Source: a virus. From it: a stretch of 46,322 nucleotides of DNA. The translations under genes and the position numbers were made by a program. Shown here one piece after another: positions 6,536 to 13,055 of this stretch; position 1 is the first letter of the stretch; the number at the start of each line of letters is the position of its first letter. The notes beneath the pieces are model-generated. The model searched no databases. It was given only the letters and a program-made list of their open reading frames with translations, and was not told the origin of the DNA. The stretch is taken from IMG/VR virus record IMGVR_UViG_3300035130_000135, positions 1 through 46,322 of that record; one strand, written 5' to 3'.

Positions 6536-6946
6536 ATGTATTTACATTGTGCTGATGATTCAACTATTGCAGCGATTAAAGCCCATGCTAAAGAGGTTGG
6601 AAAGGTTGAATTGGTTGGTCGAAATGATTTGGATTTGGCGAACCATTCAACAGATTGGAGCGATTATAATGAGTTAGATTGGGAATGGCAAGGCTGGGGA
6701 GAGGGAGCTGTGTATTGTCTGAAAGAAAGCACCGGAGCAGCTACAGCGTATGGCCGTACCTGCTTTGTATTAATCCCTGAATTGAGCGAATATGATACAT
6801 CTGTAGAGATTGAAAATAAATCTGGATTAGGAGGAGAAATTCTTGTTCCATTAGAGGATTTTGAGATCGCTGAAATTATCATTGATGGAGAGCATCACTT
6901 TTCTCCTGAAGAATGGGTAGAAAATAGTGATATGCATTATATATAG
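6536..6946 (+). CDS. Hypothetical acidic protein, 136 aa
   Basis: Start at 6536 chosen for AAGGAG at 6521-6526; a longer in-frame form from 6449 has no ribosome site. The protein is very acidic and rich in Trp (DWSDYNELDWEWQGWGEG), features seen in DNA-mimic inhibitors, although no known family is recognised. First gene of the cassette array, flanked by 31-base direct repeats. Confidence 0.65.
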   Translation: MYLHCADDSTIAAIKAHAKEVGKVELVGRNDLDLANHSTDWSDYNELDWEWQGWGEGAVYCLKESTGAATAYGRTCFVLIPELSEYDTSVEIENKSGLGGEILVPLEDFEIAEIIIDGEHHFSPEEWVENSDMHYI

Positions 6947-6961
6947 GGTGAGTGGCAATGA
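6931..6961 (+). repeat. 31-base direct repeat, right copy
   Basis: Exact second copy of 6477-6507. It overlaps the end of the gene at 6536, encoding its last residues (MHYI and stop), and runs into the spacer before the gene at 6989. Confidence 0.7.
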
Positions 6962-6988
6962 AGCCACTCAAAAACACGGAGGTAAATC

Positions 6989-7342
6989 ATGAAAACAACA
7001 CAATTTGACGCAACAATTACAATGTCTCAAAAAGATGCTGAACAATTCACGACACAGACAATCCAATGGAGAATTGAAAAGGTATTACGACGAAATTCAG
7101 ACATGCAAGATTCTTTAATTGTAGATGTTTCTTATGGGGCTAGAACAGGTCAGAATGAGCAAGAAATAACCCTAGAAAGCGTTATTGATGGTTTTTTGAA
7201 TGAGCATGGAGTTCTTGACCAAATTACTAGCGATGAGCCCCAGAAGGTTGCATTATATCTCAAGAAAGTAATCCAGGAAAACGAGAAGTTGAAACGGGAT
7301 CTAGATGCTATTCGGAAGATTGCTTTTGATGCAGTAAAATAA
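6989..7342 (+). CDS. Hypothetical protein, 117 aa
   Basis: Strong ribosome site GGAGG a few bases upstream. The N-terminal part looks like mixed alpha/beta; the C-terminal 35 residues look like a coiled coil (KKVIQENEKLKRDLDAIRKI). The stop codon directly abuts the hammerhead-like element, so its mRNA would be cleaved 26 bases beyond the stop if the ribozyme is active. Function unknown. Confidence 0.7.
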   Translation: MKTTQFDATITMSQKDAEQFTTQTIQWRIEKVLRRNSDMQDSLIVDVSYGARTGQNEQEITLESVIDGFLNEHGVLDQITSDEPQKVALYLKKVIQENEKLKRDLDAIRKIAFDAVK

Positions 7343-7343
7343 A

Positions 7344-7400
7344 GCCGAAACCGGGGTAACACCCGGTCGTCCCTGGGTGGTTCCTGGGGCCTGATGAGGC
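7344..7400 (+). ncRNA. Type II hammerhead ribozyme
   Basis: All core elements of a hammerhead are present in the type II order. Stem II 3' strand GCC (7344-7346); conserved GAAA (7347-7350); stem III CCGGG/CCCGG (7351-7355 with 7362-7366, loop of 6); UC (7367-7368), with cleavage expected after C7368; stem I GUCCC/GGGGC (7369-7373 with 7386-7390, one G-U pair) closing an inner small hairpin; conserved CUGAUGA (7391-7397); stem II 5' strand GGC (7398-7400) pairing with 7344-7346. The A-U pair of the core (A7350-U7367) is intact. It lies wholly between two genes and would separate their transcripts. Stem II is only 3 pairs, which is its weakest feature. Confidence 0.75.
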
Positions 7401-7432
7401 AGCCACCTCAAAAAACAACGGAGGAACATAGT

Positions 7433-7720
7433 ATGAGAAATTTGCCCAGCAAACAGAAGGTATTAATAGAAGAAGCAATCCAAGGTTGGGCTGAATTGCC
7501 TGAAGGAGAGATCTTCTATCTTGAGGAGCCGTGTAATTGTGGCTCCCAGATCCGCCACAATAATGGCGGAAATTATCATGAAGTAATCGAATTTTGCAAG
7601 GATTCAGGAAGAATTTTTGCAAAACATGGGTCAACCTATGAAAACGATCAAGCGGAATGGGAAGAATGTACTCATGGGGATGTGATCTCGGCAATTGCAT
7701 CCCATGGTGATTGGTTATAA
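7433..7720 (+). CDS. Hypothetical protein, 95 aa
   Basis: Start at 7433 chosen for GGAGG upstream; the longer frame from 7394 would begin inside the hammerhead. The protein has a CNCGS motif near residue 34 and single Cys residues near 55 and 77, possibly metal-binding. If the ribozyme cleaves, this gene's mRNA would begin with a structured 5' end at G7369. No family recognised. Confidence 0.65.
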   Translation: MRNLPSKQKVLIEEAIQGWAELPEGEIFYLEEPCNCGSQIRHNNGGNYHEVIEFCKDSGRIFAKHGSTYENDQAEWEECTHGDVISAIASHGDWL

Positions 7721-7728
7721 GGCAGTAC

Positions 7729-7781
7729 CCTCCGGCCCCTGCCTCTAGGTGGGGGCCGTGAATCCCTGGAAGGGATGTCGT
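7729..7781 (+). repeat. Structured intergenic element, copy A
   Basis: 53 bases, repeated at 8026-8078 with six differences. It forms a 10-pair hairpin at 7734-7757 (GGCCCCTGCC, loop TCTA, GGTGGGGGCC) and a second hairpin ATCCCT/AGGGAT (7762-7767 with 7771-7776), followed by GTCGT. Between copies the changes keep the first stem paired (a G-U becomes G-C, a C-G becomes U-G), which points to a conserved RNA structure. No core of a known ribozyme was found in it. Confidence 0.65.
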
Positions 7782-7822
7782 GACCACTCAATGCTATCAA
7801 TAACAAACGGAGGTAAATCAAA

Positions 7823-8014
7823 ATGGGATTAGAAATATTACAGACAGCGTGTGAAAATGCAGAATGTGAATGGATTGAAATTGTATGGAAAAAAGGGTAT
7901 TGGACTATTAAAGTGTTTAAAGATGAAAGTTTGGTTGCTAAAACGACAGATATTTTGCCGAATAATGCTTGTTATCAAATAAGAGATAAACTTAGAAGGG
8001 TATTGGACTATTAA
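7823..8014 (+). CDS. Hypothetical protein, 63 aa
   Basis: GGAGGTAAATC-type ribosome site, the same sequence used by several cassette genes. The protein is a small mixed alpha/beta fold with several Trp residues in the first half (CEWIEIVWKKGYWTIKVF). It lies between structured elements A and B, so it is probably one exchangeable cassette. Function unknown. Confidence 0.6.
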   Translation: MGLEILQTACENAECEWIEIVWKKGYWTIKVFKDESLVAKTTDILPNNACYQIRDKLRRVLDY

Positions 8015-8025
8015 AAGGGTCGTTT

Positions 8026-8078
8026 CCTCCGGCCCCTGTCTACGGGCGGGGGCCGGGAATCCCTGGAAGGGATGTCGT
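8026..8078 (+). repeat. Structured intergenic element, copy B
   Basis: Second copy of the element at 7729-7781, differing at six positions, mostly in or near the apical loop. The stems GGCCCC/GGGGCC and ATCCCT/AGGGAT are unchanged. A separate GCCCC-GAAA-GGGGC hairpin (8103-8116) with a GNRA loop follows, just before the ribosome site of the next gene. Confidence 0.65.
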
Positions 8079-8130
8079 AATCACATCATTATGAATTGTT
8101 TCGCCCCGAAAGGGGCATGGAGGAAAAAGT

Positions 8131-8592
8131 ATGGAAAAAATAAAAGAAATACACCGGGAATTTTGTGATATTAAGAATGAGGGGGGTTCAATAGTAGAAA
8201 ATCTCCGATCTCATCCGATTTTTCGAGATTGGGACTGTTTTGTTGAGTGCCTCTCGCATTATCAAGATTCTCCTCAAGGGCAAGGTGGCGAATTTCGCCA
8301 CTGGGAATGGTATACCATGAATAGGGAGCGAAAGCTCTCCATTGATGAGAACGGCGTGTTCCACGCTGATTTTGGGGCAGAGGGTTCGGAAGTTTTTGCT
8401 TTTGAAGTCCTTTCTGCCTTATTTGAGTGTGGGATTGCCCCGGAAGAGCTTACAATAGTATTAATTTCCGGGATAAAATTTCCAGGTTTTTCTGCGTTGA
8501 TGGCCATATACCTCAGACATGAAGAAGTGAGGGAACAAGAAAGCTGCAATCCATTAAAAAGCTGGAAATTTTCAAAGAATAATGAGAACTGA
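8131..8592 (+). CDS. Hypothetical protein, 153 aa
   Basis: Start at 8131 with GGAGG upstream, next to the GNRA-loop hairpin at 8103-8116. Soluble, slightly acidic protein with a central antiparallel-looking segment around RERKLSIDENGVFHADFG and a hydrophobic helix near residues 105-130. No motif recognised. It overlaps the short gene at 8582 by 11 bases. Confidence 0.65.
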   Translation: MEKIKEIHREFCDIKNEGGSIVENLRSHPIFRDWDCFVECLSHYQDSPQGQGGEFRHWEWYTMNRERKLSIDENGVFHADFGAEGSEVFAFEVLSALFECGIAPEELTIVLISGIKFPGFSALMAIYLRHEEVREQESCNPLKSWKFSKNNEN

Positions 8593-8758
8593 AAAAGAAA
8601 TAAAAGAGGCTCTAGAACAAGTTATTGATGAGGCGGGCCTCTTACAGAAGGACGATCCAAATTTCGGAAAGTACCTAATCGCGATACAGACATTGCGATG
8701 GATACTTGATGAATTGAAAGGAGGAAATCATGAAAACCATGACAGCGCAAGCTCATGA
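8582..8758 (+). CDS. Hypothetical protein, 58 aa
   Basis: Short helical protein starting inside the end of the previous gene and running 29 bases into the next. Its last ten or so residues are encoded by the next gene's ribosome site and first codons. The overlaps at both ends suggest translational coupling. Function unknown. Confidence 0.5.
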   Translation: MRTEKEIKEALEQVIDEAGLLQKDDPNFGKYLIAIQTLRWILDELKGGNHENHDSASS

Positions 8759-8954
8759 AGGATTTGAGTTCCTTCATGAGCACAACAAGGTATATCGTGA
8801 GGCCCGCAAACAAGTGCTGTCTGAATTGATTGAATTCTTGATTCAGAAGTACTCAGAGGTGGCGCTTGAGCATTCCATCAGTGATATTGAAAAAACCTTC
8901 TGGGGCGGTTTAATTCGCGACACCCAGGAAATTAAAGAAGCAATGGTCGATTAG
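8730..8954 (+). CDS. Hypothetical helical protein, 74 aa
   Basis: AAAGGAGG lies 6-8 bases before the ATG. The product is almost entirely amphipathic helix with several Glu/Lys pairs. No family recognised. Confidence 0.65.
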   Translation: MKTMTAQAHEGFEFLHEHNKVYREARKQVLSELIEFLIQKYSEVALEHSISDIEKTFWGGLIRDTQEIKEAMVD

Positions 8955-8970
8955 CAATTAGGGAATAGGA

Positions 8971-9019
8971 CTGCCTGAGTGCCCATGAACTCAGGATAAC
9001 ATATGGAGGTAAGAGCATG
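8971..9019 (+). repeat. Cassette leader repeat, copy 1
   Basis: A 49-base leader ending in the start ATG, matching 9654-9702 at 43 of 49 positions. It contains a 7-pair hairpin CCTGAGT/ACTCAGG with an 8-base loop, then GGAGGTAAGAG as ribosome site. Same leader before two unrelated genes suggests gene replacement behind a fixed control element. Confidence 0.7.
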
Positions 9020-9646
9020 AAAATTAAGATTACATACGAAGATCTTCGCAAGCATGGGGCGTGCCGTGAAGGTTTAGATCTGTTTCAGAGTCTCTACCCG
9101 GAGGGGCTTGACATGGAGTGGAGTCGGGAAGCCCAGATTGAGCTATTGAAGACTAGCCCTCTCAAGCGATATTTCGCATGGGCCTATCGTTTCGGGGTGA
9201 TTCCCATCTTTTCAATGTCCGGGGCCGACCTGTCCGGGGCCAGCCTGCGAGAGGCCGACCTGCGAGAGGCCGACCTGCGAGAGGCCGACCTGCGAGGGGC
9301 CAACCTGCGAGAGGCCAACCTGTATGGGGCCGATCTGTCCGGGGCCGACCTGTCCGGGGCCAGCCTGCGAGAGGCCAGCCTGCGAGAGGCCGACCTGCGA
9401 GAGGCCAACCTGCGAGAGGCCAACCTGTATGGGGCCGACCTGTATGGGGCCGACCTGTCCGGGGCCGACCTGTCCGGGGCCAGCCTGCGAGAGGCCAACC
9501 TGTCCGGGGCCGACCTGTCCGGGGCCAGCCTGCGAGAGGCCGACCTGCGAGAGGCCGACCTGCGAGAGGCCGACCTGCGAGGGGCCAACCTGCGAGAGGC
9601 CAACCTGTCCGGGGCCGACCTGTATGGGGCAATTGGAATTAAGTAA
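9017..9646 (+). CDS. Pentapeptide repeat protein, 209 aa
   Basis: Residues 1-70 are a non-repetitive head containing KHGAC and YPEG, a motif I associate with the N terminus of several phage and bacterial pentapeptide-type proteins. Residues 71-207 are about 27 uninterrupted A(D/N/S)L-x-x pentapeptides (ADLSG, ADLRE, ANLYG), predicting a right-handed quadrilateral beta-helix. Long acidic pentapeptide helices can mimic DNA, as in the gyrase-binding Qnr and MfpA proteins. The coding DNA is a tandem array of 15-base units, more GC-rich than the surroundings, with higher-order duplication (9250-9324 resembles 9535-9609). Repeat number is probably unstable. Confidence 0.85.
   Translation: MKIKITYEDLRKHGACREGLDLFQSLYPEGLDMEWSREAQIELLKTSPLKRYFAWAYRFGVIPIFSMSGADLSGASLREADLREADLREADLRGANLREANLYGADLSGADLSGASLREASLREADLREANLREANLYGADLYGADLSGADLSGASLREANLSGADLSGASLREADLREADLREADLRGANLREANLSGADLYGAIGIK
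9228..9632 (+). repeat. 15-base tandem repeat array inside the pentapeptide gene
   Basis: About 27 units of 15 bases, mainly two types (GGGGCCGACCTGTCC and GAGGCCGACCTGCGA). Because the unit is a multiple of three and lacks stops, four other frames stay open over the array, which explains several long false reading frames here. Confidence 0.9.
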
Positions 9647-9653
9647 ATAGGGG

Positions 9654-9702
9654 CTGCCTAAGTGCCCACGAACTCAGGATAACCAACGGAGGTAAGAGTA
9701 TG
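9654..9702 (+). repeat. Cassette leader repeat, copy 2
   Basis: Second copy of 8971-9019 (43 of 49 bases identical). The hairpin has one change that breaks a pair (CCTAAGT/ACTCAGG), and the ribosome site is kept. Confidence 0.7.
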
Positions 9703-10044
9703 GAAACATTAACACAAGACCAACGACAACACATTTTACAACGGCTTCTCATTGTTTTTGGGCATCTCGTACAAGCTCAAAATCGAACCTTAGAAGCTAT
9801 GGTAGCATATGCGAACAAGCTCGATGAGCACCCAGGGAATTATATCGGAGCCCTTGAAAAAGGCATTCTTCGGAATATTGATGCCGCATTGGATATGATG
9901 CCAACGACCGAAGCCGTAATTGAACAGGGCGTTGCACAACTGATTGAGATCCTGGATCACCCGTTTAATCCGGGAGATCAGTTAGCACAACTTATCGAAC
10001 ACGAATATAATGGAAAACGAATTCCGATACATAGCATGAGTTGA
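9700..10044 (+). CDS. Hypothetical helical protein, 114 aa
   Basis: Start fixed by the leader repeat's GGAGG. All-helical prediction, with one segment centred on ALDMMPTTEAVIEQGVAQLI. No membrane span, no metal-binding Cys. It shares its leader with the pentapeptide gene, so the two are likely co-regulated. Function unknown. Confidence 0.65.
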   Translation: METLTQDQRQHILQRLLIVFGHLVQAQNRTLEAMVAYANKLDEHPGNYIGALEKGILRNIDAALDMMPTTEAVIEQGVAQLIEILDHPFNPGDQLAQLIEHEYNGKRIPIHSMS

Positions 10045-10053
10045 GGAGATAAT

Positions 10054-10275
10054 ATGAAAACTTATACGGCTACTGAAAAAAAACTTGTTGAGTGCGCATT
10101 AGCATGTTATGTATGTGAGCCATGCAGAATATGTGGAAAAGCGATTACATGGAATGATTTGCAAGAAGATAAGGTTGTCTGGGCAGGCTATAGCTCCTAT
10201 GGTTCTGCCCGTACTGCCCATCAGGCATGTTGGAATCAATACCACCAACAGCCACAAAAATGGAAACACCGTTAA
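10054..10275 (+). CDS. Small zinc-finger-like protein, 73 aa
   Basis: Four Cys in CxxC pairs (CYVCEPCRICG, residues 18-28) and a later H-x-x-x-C (AHQACW) form a likely treble-clef zinc site. GAGGAG precedes the ATG. It closes the cassette operon, followed by a terminator at 10291-10322. Nucleic-acid binding is possible; family not recognised. Confidence 0.7.
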   Translation: MKTYTATEKKLVECALACYVCEPCRICGKAITWNDLQEDKVVWAGYSSYGSARTAHQACWNQYHQQPQKWKHR

Positions 10276-10290
10276 TAATCCTCTCACAGA

Positions 10291-10322
10291 AGGCGTAGGG
10301 CTTCGACTTTACGCCTTTTTTT
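10291..10322 (+). terminator. Rho-independent terminator
   Basis: AGGCGTA (10291-10297) pairs with TACGCCT (10310-10316) around a 12-base loop, followed by a run of T to 10322. It ends the cassette operon and insulates the packaging operon promoter 11 bases further on. Confidence 0.85.
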
Positions 10323-10332
10323 GTGCAAAAAG

Positions 10333-10361
10333 TTGACAAAATTGTCATTTTCTTGTATTTT
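10333..10361 (+). promoter_or_regulatory. Promoter of the packaging operon (leaderless)
   Basis: TTGACA (10333-10338), 17-base spacer, TATTTT (10356-10361). Seven bases after the -10 box is the A of ATG at 10368, so transcription is expected to start on the start codon itself. Confidence 0.75.
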
Positions 10362-10367
10362 GGAAAT

Positions 10368-11231
10368 ATGACATCATCAATTAAGATCCCTGAAACAGTA
10401 AGAAATTTACTGTTTTTTGGTAGCCGAACATTAGATCATAGCCTTGTGGATAGTCTGATTGTATCATGTATCACCAAATATAAACCAACCCATATCCTTA
10501 CCGCTAAAGAGCCAAAAGGAGTTTGTGCTCTAACTCAAACTATAGCACAAAGACTTTCAATTCCATGTCTTACTTTTTCGGTTAATAGAGAAAAATATGC
10601 AAAAGGAATGTGGGAACATCGAAGTAAAGAAGCCTTATCAGCCTGTGATTATGCGATATTTATCCACGATGGAACATCAAAAGGAACGCAAAACGAAATA
10701 GAACTTGCGATTAAAATGCAAAAACCTTATGAATACCATAAGGTTGAGCAAAAAAACCCTACAAATCCCAAAAACTCCCAGAAACAAGGCGAAGAAAATG
10801 GTCATGATAGACGGGTTAAGGTATCTGAGTACGATGAAATCTTCATGCAGATTCTTCGCTCGCAACGATTATCTCTTCGTGAGATTGGTCGAATAGCAGG
10901 CTTTTCCCCTACTACTGTTGATAAATACACGAAAGACATCCGCTTTCCGAAAGGAACCGATCTGAATCTCTCTATTGTCTTACGACAGCTGGCGATGAAG
11001 GCGGCCTTAGATGCGTGGAAAGATAAGGGAGTGAATGGGCGTGAATACGCGCTTACAATTGAGAAATATTTTAATGCGTTAAAGAGCATTGAAGACCTCC
11101 GGTGTGTCATCTCATTACGAGATGAGATCCTCGCGTTAGAAAATCTTATGCAAGAGGAAGATTTACCACAGGATCTATTAGAGGTTATTCAAAAACGCTA
11201 TGATCGGCTAAATGAGGAGATAAAAGGATGA
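10368..11231 (+). CDS. SLOG (YspA/DUF2493-like) domain fused to a small-terminase-like protein
   Basis: Start chosen at 10368, the first ATG at or after the predicted transcription start; the longer frame from 10323 begins in the terminator. Residues 10-120 resemble the YspA/DUF2493 branch of SLOG Rossmann folds, which bind nucleotides: LLFFGSRT at 14-21, a KGVCALTQ segment, SxACDYAIFIHDG and KGTQNEIELA. A polar linker (about 125-145) leads to a helix-turn-helix (IGRIAGFSPTTVDKY) and a helical C-terminal domain, as in small terminase subunits, which recognise the packaging site. It lies directly before the large terminase. The fusion suggests nucleotide-sensitive packaging, or capture of a SLOG domain; both are inference. 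Confidence 0.75.
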   Translation: MTSSIKIPETVRNLLFFGSRTLDHSLVDSLIVSCITKYKPTHILTAKEPKGVCALTQTIAQRLSIPCLTFSVNREKYAKGMWEHRSKEALSACDYAIFIHDGTSKGTQNEIELAIKMQKPYEYHKVEQKNPTNPKNSQKQGEENGHDRRVKVSEYDEIFMQILRSQRLSLREIGRIAGFSPTTVDKYTKDIRFPKGTDLNLSIVLRQLAMKAALDAWKDKGVNGREYALTIEKYFNALKSIEDLRCVISLRDEILALENLMQEEDLPQDLLEVIQKRYDRLNEEIKG

Positions 11232-11314
11232 AAACACTATTCCATGAACTAGACAGGGAAGATCTAGAAGTATTAATGGAGAAAATTCAACAGGCTCATG
11301 CTCGCTCGATTTAA
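11228..11314 (+). CDS. Possible 28-aa linker peptide
   Basis: Short frame starting in the ATGA of the preceding stop, with AAAGG close upstream, and ending 17 bases inside the terminase gene. It may mainly serve to couple translation of small and large terminase. Existence as a protein is uncertain. Confidence 0.4.
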   Translation: MKTLFHELDREDLEVLMEKIQQAHARSI

Positions 11315-12662
11315 GCGTCGCCAACGCCAAAAACACTTTCATTATTCACAGATCATGACACAATCTACAGCTCTTTCTCCCTATGCTCCCGTCAATCGCA
11401 AGGCTGCTCAGTTTCATGCCTCGACAGCCAAAATCAATTTGCTGCCTGGTGGAAACCAAAGCGGGAAAACAACAACCGCTGCTCATGATCATGTAATGTA
11501 TGCTCGAAAAAAGCCTAATGGTTGTAAGGGGCTCGCCATGACAAATACCTATGAAAAAATAGGGGAAAACCTCTGGCCTCATTATAAAGAATGCCTATGT
11601 TCTGGTGAGTGGCGATGGATTAAAGGCAATGAGAAACAGGATAATCCCAAAATCATTGAACTTCTTTCAAATGGATACCGATTTCATTTTGGGAGTTATG
11701 AACAAAAGCGGAGTGCTCATCAGGGCGCGATCTGGGATTATGTCCATTTTGATGAAGAATGTCCCTATGATGTCTGGGTAGAGGTCTTTCGTGGAACGAT
11801 AGCTAGGAAAGCTCGGATAGGCTATAGCTATACCTGTATTGAAAATTACGAATATCTAGAAGAATTAGAAGAAAAAGGCCATAGCCCATCAGAGCCTAAC
11901 TACTGGACGCCTCAAGAACCAATGTCGCTCCTCGAAAATCCTTATGTGCCCCAGGAAGAGAAAGACATCTTTATCGGTATGCTTCCTGAAAGTATTCGGA
12001 AATATCGCATTCATGGCTTTCGTGGGGTTCGTGAAGGGGCGGTCTATCCAGAATTTTTGCCAGAAATTCACGTCTGTGAACCGTTTCCTGTTCCTGGTGA
12101 CTGGACGTTTTATCGAGTAATTGATTTCGGGAAAGTGCATCCTACGGTATCCCTAATTATGGCAACTGATGGGTATTATATGTATGTGATTGATGAATAC
12201 TACCAACCCTCTCGACTCATTGACTATCATGTCAAACAATTCCAGGAACAACACCAGCGGCTCTTAATTAAGCATGGGGAAGAACCACATTACTTGCCCT
12301 CATTAATTACAATTTCTGATCATGATGCCCAGTTACGTTTAGAGTATGAAAATAAAGGCATCTATTCACAACCGGCACAAAAGAAAGTCATTGCCGGGAT
12401 CGAAGTCGTTGAGACCTTATTAGCCATTCCAGAAGGAGAAACACAGCCTCGACTCAGGATATTCTCGACGTGCCTAAATACTATACGACAAATGAGACGA
12501 TACGTCTATCCAGGAGCAGACCGACACGGTTATTTAAAGCCGGGAGAAAAAGCTGAGAAACCTGTCGAGCATGATGACGACTGTCCAGACTGCGTAAGAT
12601 ATGGCTGTGTTGAAGAATTTGGCTATGTCAACTGGGACCCGGACATGATTCAAAGCGGATAA
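11298..12662 (+). CDS. terL: Terminase large subunit
   Basis: The packaging motor, 454 aa. It combines an ATPase that translocates DNA into the prohead with a nuclease that cuts the concatemer. Walker A GGNQSGKT at residues 51-58, Walker B VHFDEE at 149-154, and the nuclease domain from about 265, with Asp276 in VIDFGK and a later ISDHDA as probable metal ligands. The start at 11298 overlaps the 28-aa frame; an alternative Met is residue 20. It lies downstream of the small-terminase-like gene and upstream of the portal, the usual order. Confidence 0.93.
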   Translation: MLARFKRRQRQKHFHYSQIMTQSTALSPYAPVNRKAAQFHASTAKINLLPGGNQSGKTTTAAHDHVMYARKKPNGCKGLAMTNTYEKIGENLWPHYKECLCSGEWRWIKGNEKQDNPKIIELLSNGYRFHFGSYEQKRSAHQGAIWDYVHFDEECPYDVWVEVFRGTIARKARIGYSYTCIENYEYLEELEEKGHSPSEPNYWTPQEPMSLLENPYVPQEEKDIFIGMLPESIRKYRIHGFRGVREGAVYPEFLPEIHVCEPFPVPGDWTFYRVIDFGKVHPTVSLIMATDGYYMYVIDEYYQPSRLIDYHVKQFQEQHQRLLIKHGEEPHYLPSLITISDHDAQLRLEYENKGIYSQPAQKKVIAGIEVVETLLAIPEGETQPRLRIFSTCLNTIRQMRRYVYPGADRHGYLKPGEKAEKPVEHDDDCPDCVRYGCVEEFGYVNWDPDMIQSG

Positions 12663-12699
12663 CTGCTATGGCAATATTTGAAAGAGAAAAGGGATTCTT

Positions 12700-12909
12700 T
12701 TGAACATTATGACATGTGAAGGGTTTGAGCGTAGTGAGCATGATGTAGAGAGGTTACACGGCAAAGGACTGTGTAATGTCTGCTACATGCGGAAATACCG
12801 ACAAGAGCACATCATAGAGCTTAGAGCCTATCAACAAGACTACTGTGCCGACCAGGGTTATCGGGACTACAAAAAATTCTACATGAGAGCCTACCGTAAA
12901 AAATCTTGA
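12700..12909 (+). CDS. Small HNH-associated zinc-knuckle-like protein, 69 aa
   Basis: TTG start at 12700 with AAAAGGGA upstream, or ATG at 12709. It contains the pattern C-x-G...R-S-x-H...GLCNVCY followed by basic/Tyr-rich helix (YMRKYRQEH), similar to zinc-binding segments at the N termini of many phage HNH and DNA-binding proteins. The usual second Cys (CxxC) is replaced by Phe (CEGF), so the zinc site may be incomplete. The basic YxxAYR tail resembles the tail of the HNH gene at 1187. Possibly an HNH gene remnant. Confidence 0.55.
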   Translation: MNIMTCEGFERSEHDVERLHGKGLCNVCYMRKYRQEHIIELRAYQQDYCADQGYRDYKKFYMRAYRKKS

Positions 12910-12934
12910 CAAAACCATAGATATTTTGTACGGT
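12906..12934 (+). promoter_or_regulatory. Candidate promoter for the terminase-portal intergenic RNA
   Basis: TTGACA (12906-12911), 17-base spacer, TACGGT (12929-12934). The -35 is perfect but the -10 matches consensus at only three of six positions. Expected start about 12941, at the 5' edge of a strongly structured stretch. Confidence 0.45.
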
Positions 12935-12940
12935 AGTATC

Positions 12941-13036
12941 GTTCAAAGGCAAAGGCGTTGGGTTCCCAACCCAACAATCACTTGATGTAAAGAGCAAGCA
13001 GAGGGGAGATGATAAGATCTTCCCTCGCCCTTTCAT
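12941..13036 (+). ncRNA. Structured intergenic RNA between terminase and portal
   Basis: Two strong hairpins: GTTGGGTT-CCC-AACCCAAC (12957-12975) and a 10-pair stem GAGGGGAGAT / ATCTTCCCTC with a 6-base loop (13001-13026). AAAGGC (12951-12956) can pair with GCC and TTT (13027-13033, one bulged C) to close both into a three-way junction. No open reading frame with a ribosome site fits. It may be an RNA of its own, a leader or an attenuator; the portal promoter lies just beyond it. Confidence 0.5.
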
Positions 13037-13055
13037 TTTCTGTAACAAGAACTTT

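Noticed and set aside
7308-7787. 159-aa reading frame on the - strand
   Set aside because: It runs across the hammerhead and antisense to two well-supported genes, with no ribosome site.
9162-9650. Long reading frames in four other frames over the pentapeptide array
   Set aside because: The 15-base unit lacks stops in several frames, so these are by-products of the tandem repeat. They give only monotonous Arg/Pro or Cys/Pro protein.
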